Assembly: GCA_965205925.1 (NCBI GenBank)
Contig: OZ242183.1
Span: 1,116,001 to 1,180,000, forward strand
DNA: 64,000 bases
Direction: 5' to 3'
From: CAYRJD01 sp965205925
Lineage (GTDB): Bacteria > Actinomycetota > Acidimicrobiia > Acidimicrobiales > Poriferisodalaceae
In this document: piece after piece, positions 7,276 to 16,052 of the stretch
Layout: every line of letters begins with the position of its first letter
Numbering within the stretch: position 1 is the stretch's first letter
Notes under the pieces: model-generated
What the model saw: the letters and a program-made list of their open reading frames with translations, nothing else
Database searches by the model: none
Told to the model about the DNA's origin: nothing
Made by a program: the position numbers and the translations under genes

Positions 7276-8736
7276 CTACTTCCAAGGATCGATCGGGTGA
7301 CATATCGGCGTCGACCCTGTATCGCCATTTACCCAGCCACCGATAATGCCCCCAAACAGGCCGGCTCCGCCACCGCAATGAGCCAGGTATAAACCCCCCG
7401 GTCGAAACTTTTGCACGTCAGTTTCAGCGAAGGTCTCGGGCAGCCCCTCAGCGATGCCGCCGGTTCCGCGGATGAGCTCGGAACCCGGCCGAGTGGTCAG
7501 CTCGTTGATGCGTTCGGCAGTTTGCTCTCGGCTCCAACCGCTTTGTTCGTATATACGGACGTGGTCGGGCGCTACCACTAAAATGGCGTCAAAGCTCAGC
7601 ACCAGCTTTGGATGGTGCAATGCGTTTAGTGCCACGGCATATGAGCGAGACAGTGATTCCGGATCACGTGATAGTTGGTCGACAACGCTGCGAGGTGCTT
7701 CGCCCGCAAACGCCATGACGGTGTCGGTGCCTGGTTCAAACCCAAAGTCGCTGCTAAGCGGTAGCCACGGGGATGCCGCCTCGTTTTCTGCAAAGCAGAA
7801 ACCCACCTTGCCGGGTTGACCAAGTGCGGCTCGGTCAACCTCGCCTGGGCGTCCGCCTCCCACATTGCGAACGATCAACTGGAGGGCACGGCCAATAGTG
7901 CTGTTTGCACGGTTGCCCTGTCCTAAAGCATTGATGCCGGTATTCATGCCGATACGTTCAGCGATGGGTCCGTTGACCACTAGCACTGGGCTAACAGGCA
8001 TGGTCGTGGCAAGCAAACCATGCATGTTGAACGTGTCGGTGCAAACCGCTTCCACAGCGGCTAGCACGATCGGAAAATACTCCGGTCGACACCCAGCCAT
8101 CACCGCGTTGACGGCGGCCTTTTCAACGGTGCAGTCGACCAGGTTTGGCGGAATGGTGGCTACAACTTCACTAGGACTGCGTGAGGTGCCGGTGAGCATC
8201 TTTTGCACGCGCGTGGTGGTTGGTGGAATAAGTGGCAGCCCGTCTGACCAGCCTCGCTCGTACATGGCCTCATGAGTGTCTTCAAGTTCGGCTATTTCGA
8301 TACGACGAGCGGCCAGGCCAGTACCGCCAAAGCGAGCTTCTAGTTCATCGGCGTTTTCCGGCGCTACCGAGAGCGAGCCGCATCCTGGTCGAAACTCAGC
8401 CAGATCGGCGCCAAGATCTGCAATCCCTGTGAATCGTTGCCACTCGTCTCGGCTCCAACCGACAACGCGTTCGGTCTCGGTTCCGTTACTTACCTTCATC
8501 AAGGTCGGCACGGTTTCGATGTTGTTGTGCCATGAGGCACCGAGATCGGCATCGTGTATGCGAGCTGAGTCGGGAATTTCGGTCGGAAAACTGGCGTCAT
8601 CTTGGGTGTAGACGATGATCCCGGGAGCATCCGCTAACGATTCCAGTACCGGTGCTACCAGCTCGCAGGTTGGACAGTCGCGTTTGACGAATGCCACCAA
8701 TCCATTGGGTAGTTCGCCTGTGTTTGTTTGGGCCAC
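7276..8736 (-). CDS. Thioredoxin-domain fusion protein of unknown function
   Basis: A 486-residue protein. Residues 1-105 form a thioredoxin-like domain: GLVAFVKRDCPTCELVAPVL carries a CPTC redox pair at about residues 20-23, and VPTLMKV supplies the cis-Pro. The remaining 350 residues form a separate conserved-looking domain (MYERGWSDGLPLIPPTT, CTVEKAAVNAVMAGCRPEYFP, HCGGGAGLFGGIIGGW) that I do not recognise. It has several Cys, including one in HCGGGAG near the C-terminus. It is the upstream gene of an apparent operon with the UGSC selenoprotein, so the Trx domain may reduce, or be reduced by, the Sec centre. That link is inference. Confidence 0.7.
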   Translation of the reverse strand: MAQTNTGELPNGLVAFVKRDCPTCELVAPVLESLADAPGIIVYTQDDASFPTEIPDSARIHDADLGASWHNNIETVPTLMKVSNGTETERVVGWSRDEWQRFTGIADLGADLAEFRPGCGSLSVAPENADELEARFGGTGLAARRIEIAELEDTHEAMYERGWSDGLPLIPPTTTRVQKMLTGTSRSPSEVVATIPPNLVDCTVEKAAVNAVMAGCRPEYFPIVLAAVEAVCTDTFNMHGLLATTMPVSPVLVVNGPIAERIGMNTGINALGQGNRANSTIGRALQLIVRNVGGGRPGEVDRAALGQPGKVGFCFAENEAASPWLPLSSDFGFEPGTDTVMAFAGEAPRSVVDQLSRDPESLSRSYAVALNALHHPKLVLSFDAILVVAPDHVRIYEQSGWSREQTAERINELTTRPGSELIRGTGGIAEGLPETFAETDVQKFRPGGLYLAHCGGGAGLFGGIIGGWVNGDTGSTPICHPIDPWK

Positions 8737-8840
8737 GCAATGAGATTAGTCAACGCGCACCAGATGATTGCTAAGGATCTATTCGGAGTAGACGACGAAG
8801 GGGTGCGATAGTTGGCTCTGCAGCTAGCCAGCGTTTTAGA

Positions 8841-9362
8841 GTGAGCGTTATGAACGACGCAAGCAACGGGTCAGGAACAGGATCAGAAATAGATTCAGCG
8901 CTTTTTCGACAAGTCTTAGGTCATTTTCCAACCGGGGTTACTGCCGTTACTTCGATGAGTGGAGATATGCCGGTGGGAATGGCGATCGGATCGTTTGCAT
9001 CAGTGTCGCTCGATCCGCCGTTGGTGACTTTTTCTGCGGCTAAAGATTCCGCTACCTGGATCACTATCCGCGAAGCTGGCTCGTTTTGCGTCAACGTGAT
9101 GGGACATGACCAGTTAGACGTTTGTGCCGTAATGGCGAGCAGACAAGACGACAAATTTTCTGATGTCTCCTGGCGTGCAAGCGAAAAGACCGGGTCGCCG
9201 GTCATCGAAGGTTCGCTTGCGTTTATTGACTGCACGATCGGATCTGTCTATGAAGGTGGCGACCACGACATAGTCATAGGCCACGTGCGAGAGCTATCTG
9301 TGCTTGACGACAAATCACCTTTGCTGTTCTTCAAGGGCGGTTACGGCACTTTTTCTGCCTGA
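8841..9362 (+). CDS. Flavin reductase family protein (FMN-binding)
   Basis: A 173-residue flavin reductase-like split-barrel protein. FRQVLGHFPTGVTAVTS at the start, MAIGSFASVSLDPPLVTF for FMN binding and SFCVNVMGHDQ are typical of the HpaC/DIM6 group that supplies reduced flavin to monooxygenases or acts on small substrates. Translation may start at GTG 8841 or, equally, at ATG 8850. No matching two-component monooxygenase lies beside it. The MauE-like gene begins 13 bases downstream, probably in one operon. Confidence 0.88.
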   Translation: MSVMNDASNGSGTGSEIDSALFRQVLGHFPTGVTAVTSMSGDMPVGMAIGSFASVSLDPPLVTFSAAKDSATWITIREAGSFCVNVMGHDQLDVCAVMASRQDDKFSDVSWRASEKTGSPVIEGSLAFIDCTIGSVYEGGDHDIVIGHVRELSVLDDKSPLLFFKGGYGTFSA

Positions 9363-9375
9363 GTAATTCCCGTAA

Positions 9376-9762
9376 ATGAGCGTCATTAGCGTGGTGGCGC
9401 GCATTGCCTTGGCGGTAGCGCTGATTTTTTCTGCTGCCACAAAAATACGAGATCCAGGTTGGCCAAGCGCGGCGAAAGAACTGGGTGTGCCTTTGCTGTT
9501 TGCGCGGTTGGTAGTTCCGACGGAGCTGGTATTGGGTGCTCTGCTAGCGGCTGGGATCGGTGTGTTGGTGTTGTCGTGGTTGGCATTTGGGTTGCTGGTG
9601 TTGTTTTCGCTGGTGCTAATGAATGCCTTTCGTAAGCCAATAGACGAGCGACCGCGTTGCGCTTGCTTCGGGAACTGGTCATCGCGACCGGTGTCGATTT
9701 GGTCGTTAGTTCGTAACACCGTGTTATCAACGCTGGCGGTGCTTAGTGCCCTAACTGGTTAG
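9376..9762 (+). CDS. MauE/DoxX family redox membrane protein
   Basis: A 128-residue integral membrane protein with about four hydrophobic helices (for example ISVVARIALAVALIFSAATK and GIGVLVLSWLAFGLLVLF). It has the CACFG motif followed by the Ser-rich stretch SSRPVS and a RN..L segment, as in MauE-type proteins, which are tied to disulfide or redox maturation. No methylamine dehydrogenase genes are present, so it is named for its fold only. It overlaps the convergent oligopeptidase gene by 12 bases at their 3' ends. Confidence 0.75.
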   Translation: MSVISVVARIALAVALIFSAATKIRDPGWPSAAKELGVPLLFARLVVPTELVLGALLAAGIGVLVLSWLAFGLLVLFSLVLMNAFRKPIDERPRCACFGNWSSRPVSIWSLVRNTVLSTLAVLSALTG

Positions 9763-11973
9763 GTCTAAGGCAGCCAGAACGAATGCTTGCACGAAGGCCT
9801 CATCTCGCCAGCTGTCATAGCGGCCTGATGCTCCACCGTGCCCGGCACTCATCTGAGTGCGGAGAAAGATCGACTGTGGCTTGCTGACAAGGCGGGTTGA
9901 GTCGTTTCGCAGTTTTGCAACCCACTTTGCAGGTTCCCAATACTGCACGCGCGAATCATGCAAGCCCGCGGTTACCAGTAACGCTGGTCTAACGCTGTGA
10001 CTATTTCTTGCGTTCTCAACGTTTTCGTAGGGTGCGTAGCTCCGCATGATTTGGAAGCTGTCTGCTTGAGATGGATCACCCCATTCGTCAAACTCGGTCA
10101 CCGTTAGTGGAATAGATGCATCAAGCATCGTGTTGACCACGTCAACAAACGGAACCTCTGCCACCACTGCGGCAAACAGTTCAGGCGCTTGATTAATAAC
10201 CGCGCCCATCAGCAGTCCGCCGGCACTGGCGCCGCGTGCCACCAATCCCGTCGGCTCCGTCCAGCCTTCGTCAATTAGATGGCGAGCACACGCTACAAAA
10301 TCATCAAAGGTGTTTTGTTTGTGCTGCAGTCGACCTTGGCTGTGCCAAGCACGCCCTAACTCGCCTCCGCCTCGCACATGTGCGATGGCAAATACAACGC
10401 CGCGATCAAGTAATGAAATGCGTGCCTGGCTAAACGTGGCAGGGATGACAACCTCGTAGGCGCCGTAGCCATAAAGCAGGCACGGTGAAGGCCAGCTGAC
10501 GGCGTCGGGTCGCCAAATCACGCTGATGGGGATCTGGGTGTTGTTATCTGCATCAACATCTGCATCGGTCCACAATCTGACGCTGCGGTACGCACTGAGA
10601 TCAACTCCGTTGGCGATCGGCGACTGGTAGAGCAGCTGCGGTTCACCAAGCTCCGTTGCTGTTTCTAGCTTCACAGCTGTTTCGAACACTGTTGGGGGAG
10701 TGATCATGCTTGTGAATTCGTAGCGGTACGTGCTTGTGTCGTACTCCAAGTTGTCGGCGGGAGAGATCTCATATGGGGCGCCATCAGTTGTTGGCAAAGC
10801 CAAATCAACTAGGGCTAGTGGCTGCTCAGTTCGCAACACTCGCAAGTGGGGCGTTGCGTTGGTCCGCTCCTGAACCACCACAAAGTGTTCAAAGCAGTCG
10901 ATGTCTTCTAAGCGAGTGTCTTGACGGTGCTTAATCAACACGCTCCAGTCACCAACGGTTGTGACCTTTGAGTTCTCTTTTGAACTCTCGTTTGGGACAC
11001 TGTGCAGAGCCGCTTTCATTAGACAGAAGTTCTCAGCGCCACCATCGTTGGTAACTATCAACAGCCGGTCTTGCTGGTCGTTGTGCTGGTGATCGACGCG
11101 GTACATCACGTCGTCACGCCGCTCGCGTACCAGTGTCGAGGCCGCGGTGGGGTGGTTTGCATCAATGAGATGACACTCAGAGGAGATCACTGATTCTGAG
11201 GTGATCACGACAAAACGTTCGCTGCGTGTCTTGGAGATGCCGACCCAAAACCGTTCATCGTTTTCTTGAAACACCAAATCGTCGGTCGTAATGCCCACAA
11301 CGTGTCGCTGCACGCGATCGGCGCGATGCGCCTCGTCAACACCGACGGCAAACAAGGTGTTGTTGTCGTTAGACCAGGCGAGCCCGTAGGTGAGCGAACC
11401 ACCACTGCGGTCAATCGTCTGCCCAGTTTGTAGGTCAACAACGAACAGCTCATAAAGCTCGTTGCCGTTTGAGTCAGCGGTGTAGGCCAGCAGGTGATGG
11501 TTCGGGCTAATCGCTAAATCACCGACAGCGAAGTATTCGTGATCGTTAGCCAACGCATTTACGTCCAGCAGAACCGTCTCGGATGTCTCCTCATTATCAC
11601 GCGATCGTCTCAGATCATTGTCACGCGATCGTCTCAGATCATTGTCACGCGATCGTCTCAGATAGATCGGATAAGCCAACCCAGCCACGGTGCGAGTGAA
11701 ATATTCCCACGGTCCATTCGGTGCCGCCAGGCTGTCGTGTGTCTCGCTGATTCGGTCACGCATCTGGCAATACAGCTCAGCTCGCAACGCCGACAAGTGC
11801 GCAGTGGCGTATTCGGTGTACGCGTTTTCGGCCGACAAATACGCCGCCACTTCAGGGTTGTCACTGTCTTGCAGCCAGTGCCACGGATCATCGGTTTCGG
11901 TGCCGTGAATGTGGCGAACATGCTCGCGTTGCTGTGCCACCGGCGCCTTGATGGGTGGCTCAAAAAAGCTCAT
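9751..11973 (-). CDS. ptrB: Oligopeptidase B (S9 family serine peptidase)
   Basis: A 740-residue prolyl-oligopeptidase-family enzyme: an N-terminal beta-propeller and a C-terminal alpha/beta hydrolase. The nucleophile Ser is in GASAGGLLMGAVINQ, the preceding block is VVFAIAHVRGGGELGR, and the His is in AGHGGASGRYD near the end. This family cleaves short peptides after Arg or Lys in the cytoplasm. The propeller carries an unusual insert of three copies of L-R-R-S-R-D-N-(D/E), encoded by a 24-bp tandem repeat, placed in a surface loop just before TVLLDVNAL. The stop overlaps the convergent MauE-like gene. Confidence 0.9.
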   Translation of the reverse strand: MSFFEPPIKAPVAQQREHVRHIHGTETDDPWHWLQDSDNPEVAAYLSAENAYTEYATAHLSALRAELYCQMRDRISETHDSLAAPNGPWEYFTRTVAGLAYPIYLRRSRDNDLRRSRDNDLRRSRDNEETSETVLLDVNALANDHEYFAVGDLAISPNHHLLAYTADSNGNELYELFVVDLQTGQTIDRSGGSLTYGLAWSNDNNTLFAVGVDEAHRADRVQRHVVGITTDDLVFQENDERFWVGISKTRSERFVVITSESVISSECHLIDANHPTAASTLVRERRDDVMYRVDHQHNDQQDRLLIVTNDGGAENFCLMKAALHSVPNESSKENSKVTTVGDWSVLIKHRQDTRLEDIDCFEHFVVVQERTNATPHLRVLRTEQPLALVDLALPTTDGAPYEISPADNLEYDTSTYRYEFTSMITPPTVFETAVKLETATELGEPQLLYQSPIANGVDLSAYRSVRLWTDADVDADNNTQIPISVIWRPDAVSWPSPCLLYGYGAYEVVIPATFSQARISLLDRGVVFAIAHVRGGGELGRAWHSQGRLQHKQNTFDDFVACARHLIDEGWTEPTGLVARGASAGGLLMGAVINQAPELFAAVVAEVPFVDVVNTMLDASIPLTVTEFDEWGDPSQADSFQIMRSYAPYENVENARNSHSVRPALLVTAGLHDSRVQYWEPAKWVAKLRNDSTRLVSKPQSIFLRTQMSAGHGGASGRYDSWRDEAFVQAFVLAALDLTS
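11591..11662. repeat. 24-bp tandem repeat, three copies, inside ptrB
   Basis: Three head-to-tail copies of a 24-bp unit (core TCACGCGATCGTCTCAGA) at 11591-11614, 11615-11638 and 11639-11662. They differ by one base in the first copy. Being a multiple of three, the array adds or removes eight residues without shifting frame, and each copy encodes a highly charged octapeptide. Copy number may vary between strains. It is an internal repeat, not a CRISPR: there are no spacers. Confidence 0.95.
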
Positions 11974-12014
11974 GTTCTCCAGCCTGGTTCAGTGGTGGCA
12001 TTATCGTGCCCGCC

Positions 12015-12533
12015 ATGACTGTTTACGCGTTGGGAGATTATGAACCCCAAATAGATCCGTCAGCGTTCATAATGCCCGAAGCCGTCATCATTGGCCGAGT
12101 GTTCATTGGTCCTAGAGCCACCATTTGGTCGGGTGCAGTGCTGCGTGGCGATGACGGCGATATCCGTATCGGTGCCGACACTTCAATCCAAGACAACGTT
12201 GTTTTACACGTTGGTGAAGACATGCCAACCATTATCGGCGAGCGTTGCACAGTCGGACACCTGGCGCACATAGAGGCCGCAGTTGTGCGCGACGAAGCTC
12301 TGATCGGAACCGGCTCCATTGTCTTGCCCGGAGCAGAGGTGGGAGAACGAGCTCTCGTTGGTGCTGGTGCGGTTGTTCCAAGCGGAATGAGGGTGCCGCC
12401 CGGAACCATCGCAGTGGGAACACCAGCCAAAATCCGCGAAGGTGTTGACACCGAACCGTTGATCATGCCAGGCGTGCAGAACTACGTAGATCGCCGTGTG
12501 AGATTCTTAGAAGAATTGCGTCGCCTGGACTAG
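12015..12533 (+). CDS. Gamma-carbonic anhydrase-like hexapeptide-repeat protein
   Basis: A 172-residue left-handed beta-helix protein of the gamma-class carbonic anhydrase / YrdA / PaaY group, with hexapeptide repeats such as VIIGRV, IWSGAV, IGADTS and GAEVGE. Two likely metal ligands are seen: His in VLHVGE and His in TVGHLAH. The third, normally His five residues after the second, is Glu here (GHLAHIE), with an extra His two residues before it. Either the metal site is altered or it is not a carbonic anhydrase. The ATG at 12015 (MTVYALGDYEP) is preferred over an upstream in-frame ATG that would run into the divergent ptrB region. Confidence 0.85.
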   Translation: MTVYALGDYEPQIDPSAFIMPEAVIIGRVFIGPRATIWSGAVLRGDDGDIRIGADTSIQDNVVLHVGEDMPTIIGERCTVGHLAHIEAAVVRDEALIGTGSIVLPGAEVGERALVGAGAVVPSGMRVPPGTIAVGTPAKIREGVDTEPLIMPGVQNYVDRRVRFLEELRRLD

Positions 12534-12576
12534 TTATCTGGACTAGCAGCGCGCAGGTGCCGCTAATGTTTCTGTC

Positions 12577-13485
12577 ATGTCACCAGCGAATACAAAAGTA
12601 GATATCGGCCGCATCGGGCTTTGGACGGGTGCGTTAGATCAAATTTCAAGTTCTGAGGCCGTCGAATGGGTAGCCGAAGCCGAAGCTCTCGGCTATGGAG
12701 CTGTGTGGATTCCTGAAGCCGTTGGCCGGGATCCCTTTGTGAGTGCCACCCGCTTACTTGAGGGCACATCCACAATCAAAATCGCCACCGGTATTGCCAA
12801 CATCTACGCACGCGATCCCATGACTATGGCCACCACGCAACGCACCATTGACGAAGCCTTTCCGAATCGATTCTTGTTAGGACTAGGCGTTAGCCATCAA
12901 CATCTAGTTGAATTTTTGCGCAAGCACGAGTACTCCAAACCACTGAGCTACATGCGTGACTATTTGGAGTTCATGAAAAAGGCTCGCTTCATGGCGGTTG
13001 GTCCGCAAGATTTGTCTGACATTGTTCTGGCCGCTCTGGGGCCAAAGATGTTGGAGTTGTCGGCTACCGAAACAGCCGGAGCGCACCCGTATTTCACACC
13101 ACCTGAGCACACCGAAATTGCTCGCAAAACCATCGGTCCTGACGCGGCCCTATACCCAGAGCAAATGTGCGTACTCGAGACAGACGCCGGCAAGGCACGT
13201 GAAATCGCTCGCCAGTCAATGGCGATTTATCTTGGTCTGCCTAACTATGCCAACAACTTGTTGCGCTTGGGCTTCACTCAAGAAGACATCAACGGCGGTC
13301 CAGGTGAAAGTCCAAGCGACCGTCTGGTTGATGCGATCGTGGTTTGGGGAACCGTTGACGATGTGCTAACTCGAACAAACGCCCACTTTGATGCGGGCGC
13401 CGACCATGTTTGTGTGCAAGTGCTTGCTGAAACCCCTGCAGATGTCAGGCGTGGCTGGGGCGAGCTCGCTCCGGCACTAACCTAG
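12577..13485 (+). CDS. LLM class F420-dependent oxidoreductase (TIGR03620-like)
   Basis: A 302-residue luciferase-like barrel protein. It opens with IGRIGLWTGALDQ and has GYGAVWIPEAVGRDPF, IATGIANIYARDPMTMA and a FLLGLGVSH block, as in the TIGR03620 group of probable F420-linked oxidoreductases. The C-terminus DAGADHVCVQVLAETPADV is typical. The ATG at 12577 follows the carbonic-anhydrase-like gene by 43 bases. sufB begins 44 bases downstream on the same strand, so it may head the Suf operon transcript. The substrate is unknown. Confidence 0.88.
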   Translation: MSPANTKVDIGRIGLWTGALDQISSSEAVEWVAEAEALGYGAVWIPEAVGRDPFVSATRLLEGTSTIKIATGIANIYARDPMTMATTQRTIDEAFPNRFLLGLGVSHQHLVEFLRKHEYSKPLSYMRDYLEFMKKARFMAVGPQDLSDIVLAALGPKMLELSATETAGAHPYFTPPEHTEIARKTIGPDAALYPEQMCVLETDAGKAREIARQSMAIYLGLPNYANNLLRLGFTQEDINGGPGESPSDRLVDAIVVWGTVDDVLTRTNAHFDAGADHVCVQVLAETPADVRRGWGELAPALT

Positions 13486-13529
13486 GAGCAGGCGGTGGTG
13501 GTTTTGCCGTTAGTCTTGGGGGAGCCAGC

Positions 13530-14933
13530 ATGACTGATACCAACGTTGCCATCGATCTTGGCAAGTACAAGCTGGGTTGGAACGACAAGGAAGACTACGT
13601 ATTCAAACCGCGCCGCGGCTTGGACGAAGACATCATCCGGGAAATGTCGGCTCTCAAAAAAGAGCCGGAGTGGATGCTCGAGTTTCGTCTGCGTGCCTAC
13701 AAGATTTTTCAAAGCAAGCCAATGCCCAACTGGGGCGGCGACATGTCACAGATCTATTTCGACGACATCTACTACTACATCAAGCCAACCGAGGGTCAAG
13801 TAGATGTGTGGGATGAGCTGCCCGACTCAGTAAAAGAAACCTACGAAAAACTGGGCATTCCAGAGGCAGAACGCAAGTACCTAGCAGGCGTAACCGCTCA
13901 GTACGAGAGTGAAGTGGTCTATCACCGCAATCGTGAAGACTTAGAAGCTCAAGGCGTGCTGTTTAGCGACATGGATTCTGCTGTCAAAGAGCACCCCGAA
14001 CTGTTGCGCAAGTACTTCGGCACGATCATCCCACCCGGTGATAACAAGTTCGCTGCACTGAACTCAGCGGTGTGGTCTGGTGGTTCGTTCATCTATGTGC
14101 CACCAGGGGTTGAAGTGGAGATGCCTCTGCAGGCGTATTTTCGCATCAACGCCGAAAACATGGGTCAGTTTGAGCGCACGCTCATAATCGCAGACGAAGG
14201 TGCAACCGTTCACTACATCGAAGGTTGTTCAGCGCCTGTTTACACAACCGACTCGCTGCACTCCGCAGTGGTCGAACTGGTGGCGTTGCCCGGGTCGCGC
14301 ATCACCTACACAACGATTCAAAACTGGTCGAACAACGTGTTCAACCTGGTAACCAAACGCGCTGCGGCCTATGAAGAAGCGCATGTGGAGTGGATAGATG
14401 GAAACATCGGCTCACGCTTGACAATGAAATATCCCGCCGTGTATTTGCTGGGCCCCAAGGCTTCTGGCGAAGTGCTTTCGGTGGCTTATGCCGGTGAAGG
14501 TCAGCATCAAGACGCCGGAGCCAAAATGGTTCACGCCGCACCAGAAACCACTTCCAGCATTGTTTCGAAGTCAATTTCTAAAGATGGTGGCCGCACTACC
14601 TACCGTGGTTTAGTGCGAGTGGACGAGGGTGTAACCGGTTGCCGCAGTCACGTGCAGTGCGACGCCTTACTGCTTGATGAAACCAGTCGCAGTGACACCT
14701 ATCCGTACCAAGAGATTGGTTCGCGTGATGCGCAAATAGCGCATGAGGCGACCGTTTCGAAGATCGCCGATGAGCAGTTGTTTTACCTGACCAGTCGCGG
14801 ACTGTCACCCGAACAAGCCATGGGTATGGTCGTCAACGGATTCATCGAGCCCATCACGCGCACACTGCCGATGGAATATGCGGTGGAGTGGAGTCGGCTG
14901 ATCGAGATACAAATGGAGGGCTCAGTCGGCTAA
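13530..14933 (+). CDS. sufB: Fe-S cluster assembly scaffold SufB
   Basis: A 467-residue SufB, the scaffold subunit of SufBCD on which Fe-S clusters are built in the cytoplasm. Typical blocks are KKEPEWMLEFRLRAYKIF, DEGATVHYIEGCSAP and VNGFIEPITRTLPMEYAVEW near the end. It starts with ATG at 13530 after GGGGGA at 13519-13524. The stop codon TAA shares its last base with the ATG of the following malyl-CoA lyase gene (TAATG), so the two are probably translationally coupled. sufD lies four genes downstream rather than adjacent, which is unusual. Confidence 0.97.
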   Translation: MTDTNVAIDLGKYKLGWNDKEDYVFKPRRGLDEDIIREMSALKKEPEWMLEFRLRAYKIFQSKPMPNWGGDMSQIYFDDIYYYIKPTEGQVDVWDELPDSVKETYEKLGIPEAERKYLAGVTAQYESEVVYHRNREDLEAQGVLFSDMDSAVKEHPELLRKYFGTIIPPGDNKFAALNSAVWSGGSFIYVPPGVEVEMPLQAYFRINAENMGQFERTLIIADEGATVHYIEGCSAPVYTTDSLHSAVVELVALPGSRITYTTIQNWSNNVFNLVTKRAAAYEEAHVEWIDGNIGSRLTMKYPAVYLLGPKASGEVLSVAYAGEGQHQDAGAKMVHAAPETTSSIVSKSISKDGGRTTYRGLVRVDEGVTGCRSHVQCDALLLDETSRSDTYPYQEIGSRDAQIAHEATVSKIADEQLFYLTSRGLSPEQAMGMVVNGFIEPITRTLPMEYAVEWSRLIEIQMEGSVG

Positions 14934-16009
14934 TGCGCCATCCGCGCGACTTTTTTGCTCCGCTCGCGCTGGGAGCTCCACAACCACCACGTGAAATTCC
15001 GTTCCGTCCTTCACGAATGATTCATTTCTTTGACCCGTCTAACGAACGGATGCGGTCAAAGATCCCGCAGATAGCTGCGAGCACCGACGTGTTGCTGGGC
15101 AACTTGGAAGACGCGGTTTCGGCCGACAACAAGGACGCAGCGCGCAAAGGATTAGTTGAGGTTGGCAAAGCCTGGGACAGTTCGGCTGGGGCACAACTGT
15201 GGACGCGGGTCAACAGCTTGGATTCTCCTTGGTTTCTTGACGACATCTGGCAGTTGACTCATGAGATCGGCGACAAACTGGATGTGATCATGGTGCCTAA
15301 GGTGGAAGGTGCGCAGGACATCCACTATGTGGATCGTCTGCTGGCACAACTAGAAGCACGTATCGGGCTAACAGAACCGTTGCTGGTGCACGCCATCTTG
15401 GAGACAGCCAAGGGTGTAGCCAACGTTGAAGAAATCTGCAGTGCCAGCGCGCGCATGCAGGGCCTGTCTTTAGGACCGGCTGATCTGGCTGCGGATAGAC
15501 GAATGAAAACGACACGCGTGGGTGGTGGACATCCCGATTATCTGGTGCGCCAGGATCCGGTTACCGACGGTGAGGTTGGGGTTGACCGTGTTACCTATCA
15601 ACAAGACCTCTGGCACTACACGCTGGCGCGCATGGTCGACGCCTGCGGAGCCAGTGGCATCTTGCCGTACTACGGACCGTTTGGCGATATCGGTGATCCG
15701 GTGGCGTGTGAGGACCAGTTTCGCAACGCCTACCTGCTGGGCTGCGTGGGTGCTTGGAGTTTGCATCCATCTCAGATCGAGATTGCCAAGCGCGTGTTCA
15801 GCCCGCCCCCCGATGAGGTGGCATGGGCAAGCCGAGTGGTTGCAGAGATGGGTGATGGAACCGGAGCGGTGATGATCGACGGAAAGATGCAAGACGATGC
15901 CACCGTCAAGCAGTGCCGTGTGGTGCTAAAGCTTGCGCAGGAATTGTCAGCTGCCGACCCAGAACTAGCCAAGGCCTACGACCTGGCCAAGACCGACAGC
16001 GTTAGCTGA
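14933..16009 (+). CDS. mcl: (S)-malyl-CoA / beta-methylmalyl-CoA lyase
   Basis: A 358-residue HpcH/CitE-type lyase that closely follows the Chloroflexus Mcl pattern: RDFFAPLALGAPQPPREIP at the start, DVLLGNLEDAVSADNK, LDVIMVPKVEGAQDIHYVDR, LSLGPADLAADRRMKTTR and MIDGKMQDDATVKQ. Such enzymes cleave malyl-CoA to acetyl-CoA and glyoxylate and beta-methylmalyl-CoA to propionyl-CoA and glyoxylate in the ethylmalonyl-CoA pathway or 3-hydroxypropionate cycle. The acidic Mg-binding residues are present. The frame is open further upstream inside sufB, but ATG at 14933 matches the family start and overlaps the sufB stop by one base. Confidence 0.9.
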   Translation: MRHPRDFFAPLALGAPQPPREIPFRPSRMIHFFDPSNERMRSKIPQIAASTDVLLGNLEDAVSADNKDAARKGLVEVGKAWDSSAGAQLWTRVNSLDSPWFLDDIWQLTHEIGDKLDVIMVPKVEGAQDIHYVDRLLAQLEARIGLTEPLLVHAILETAKGVANVEEICSASARMQGLSLGPADLAADRRMKTTRVGGGHPDYLVRQDPVTDGEVGVDRVTYQQDLWHYTLARMVDACGASGILPYYGPFGDIGDPVACEDQFRNAYLLGCVGAWSLHPSQIEIAKRVFSPPPDEVAWASRVVAEMGDGTGAVMIDGKMQDDATVKQCRVVLKLAQELSAADPELAKAYDLAKTDSVS

Positions 16010-16052
16010 CACAGCAACTGCGACGCAGACCCGCACGGAGCAAACAACAGGC

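Noticed and set aside
11591..11662. CRISPR-like array.
   Set aside because: The repeat units are directly adjacent, without spacers, and lie in frame within ptrB.
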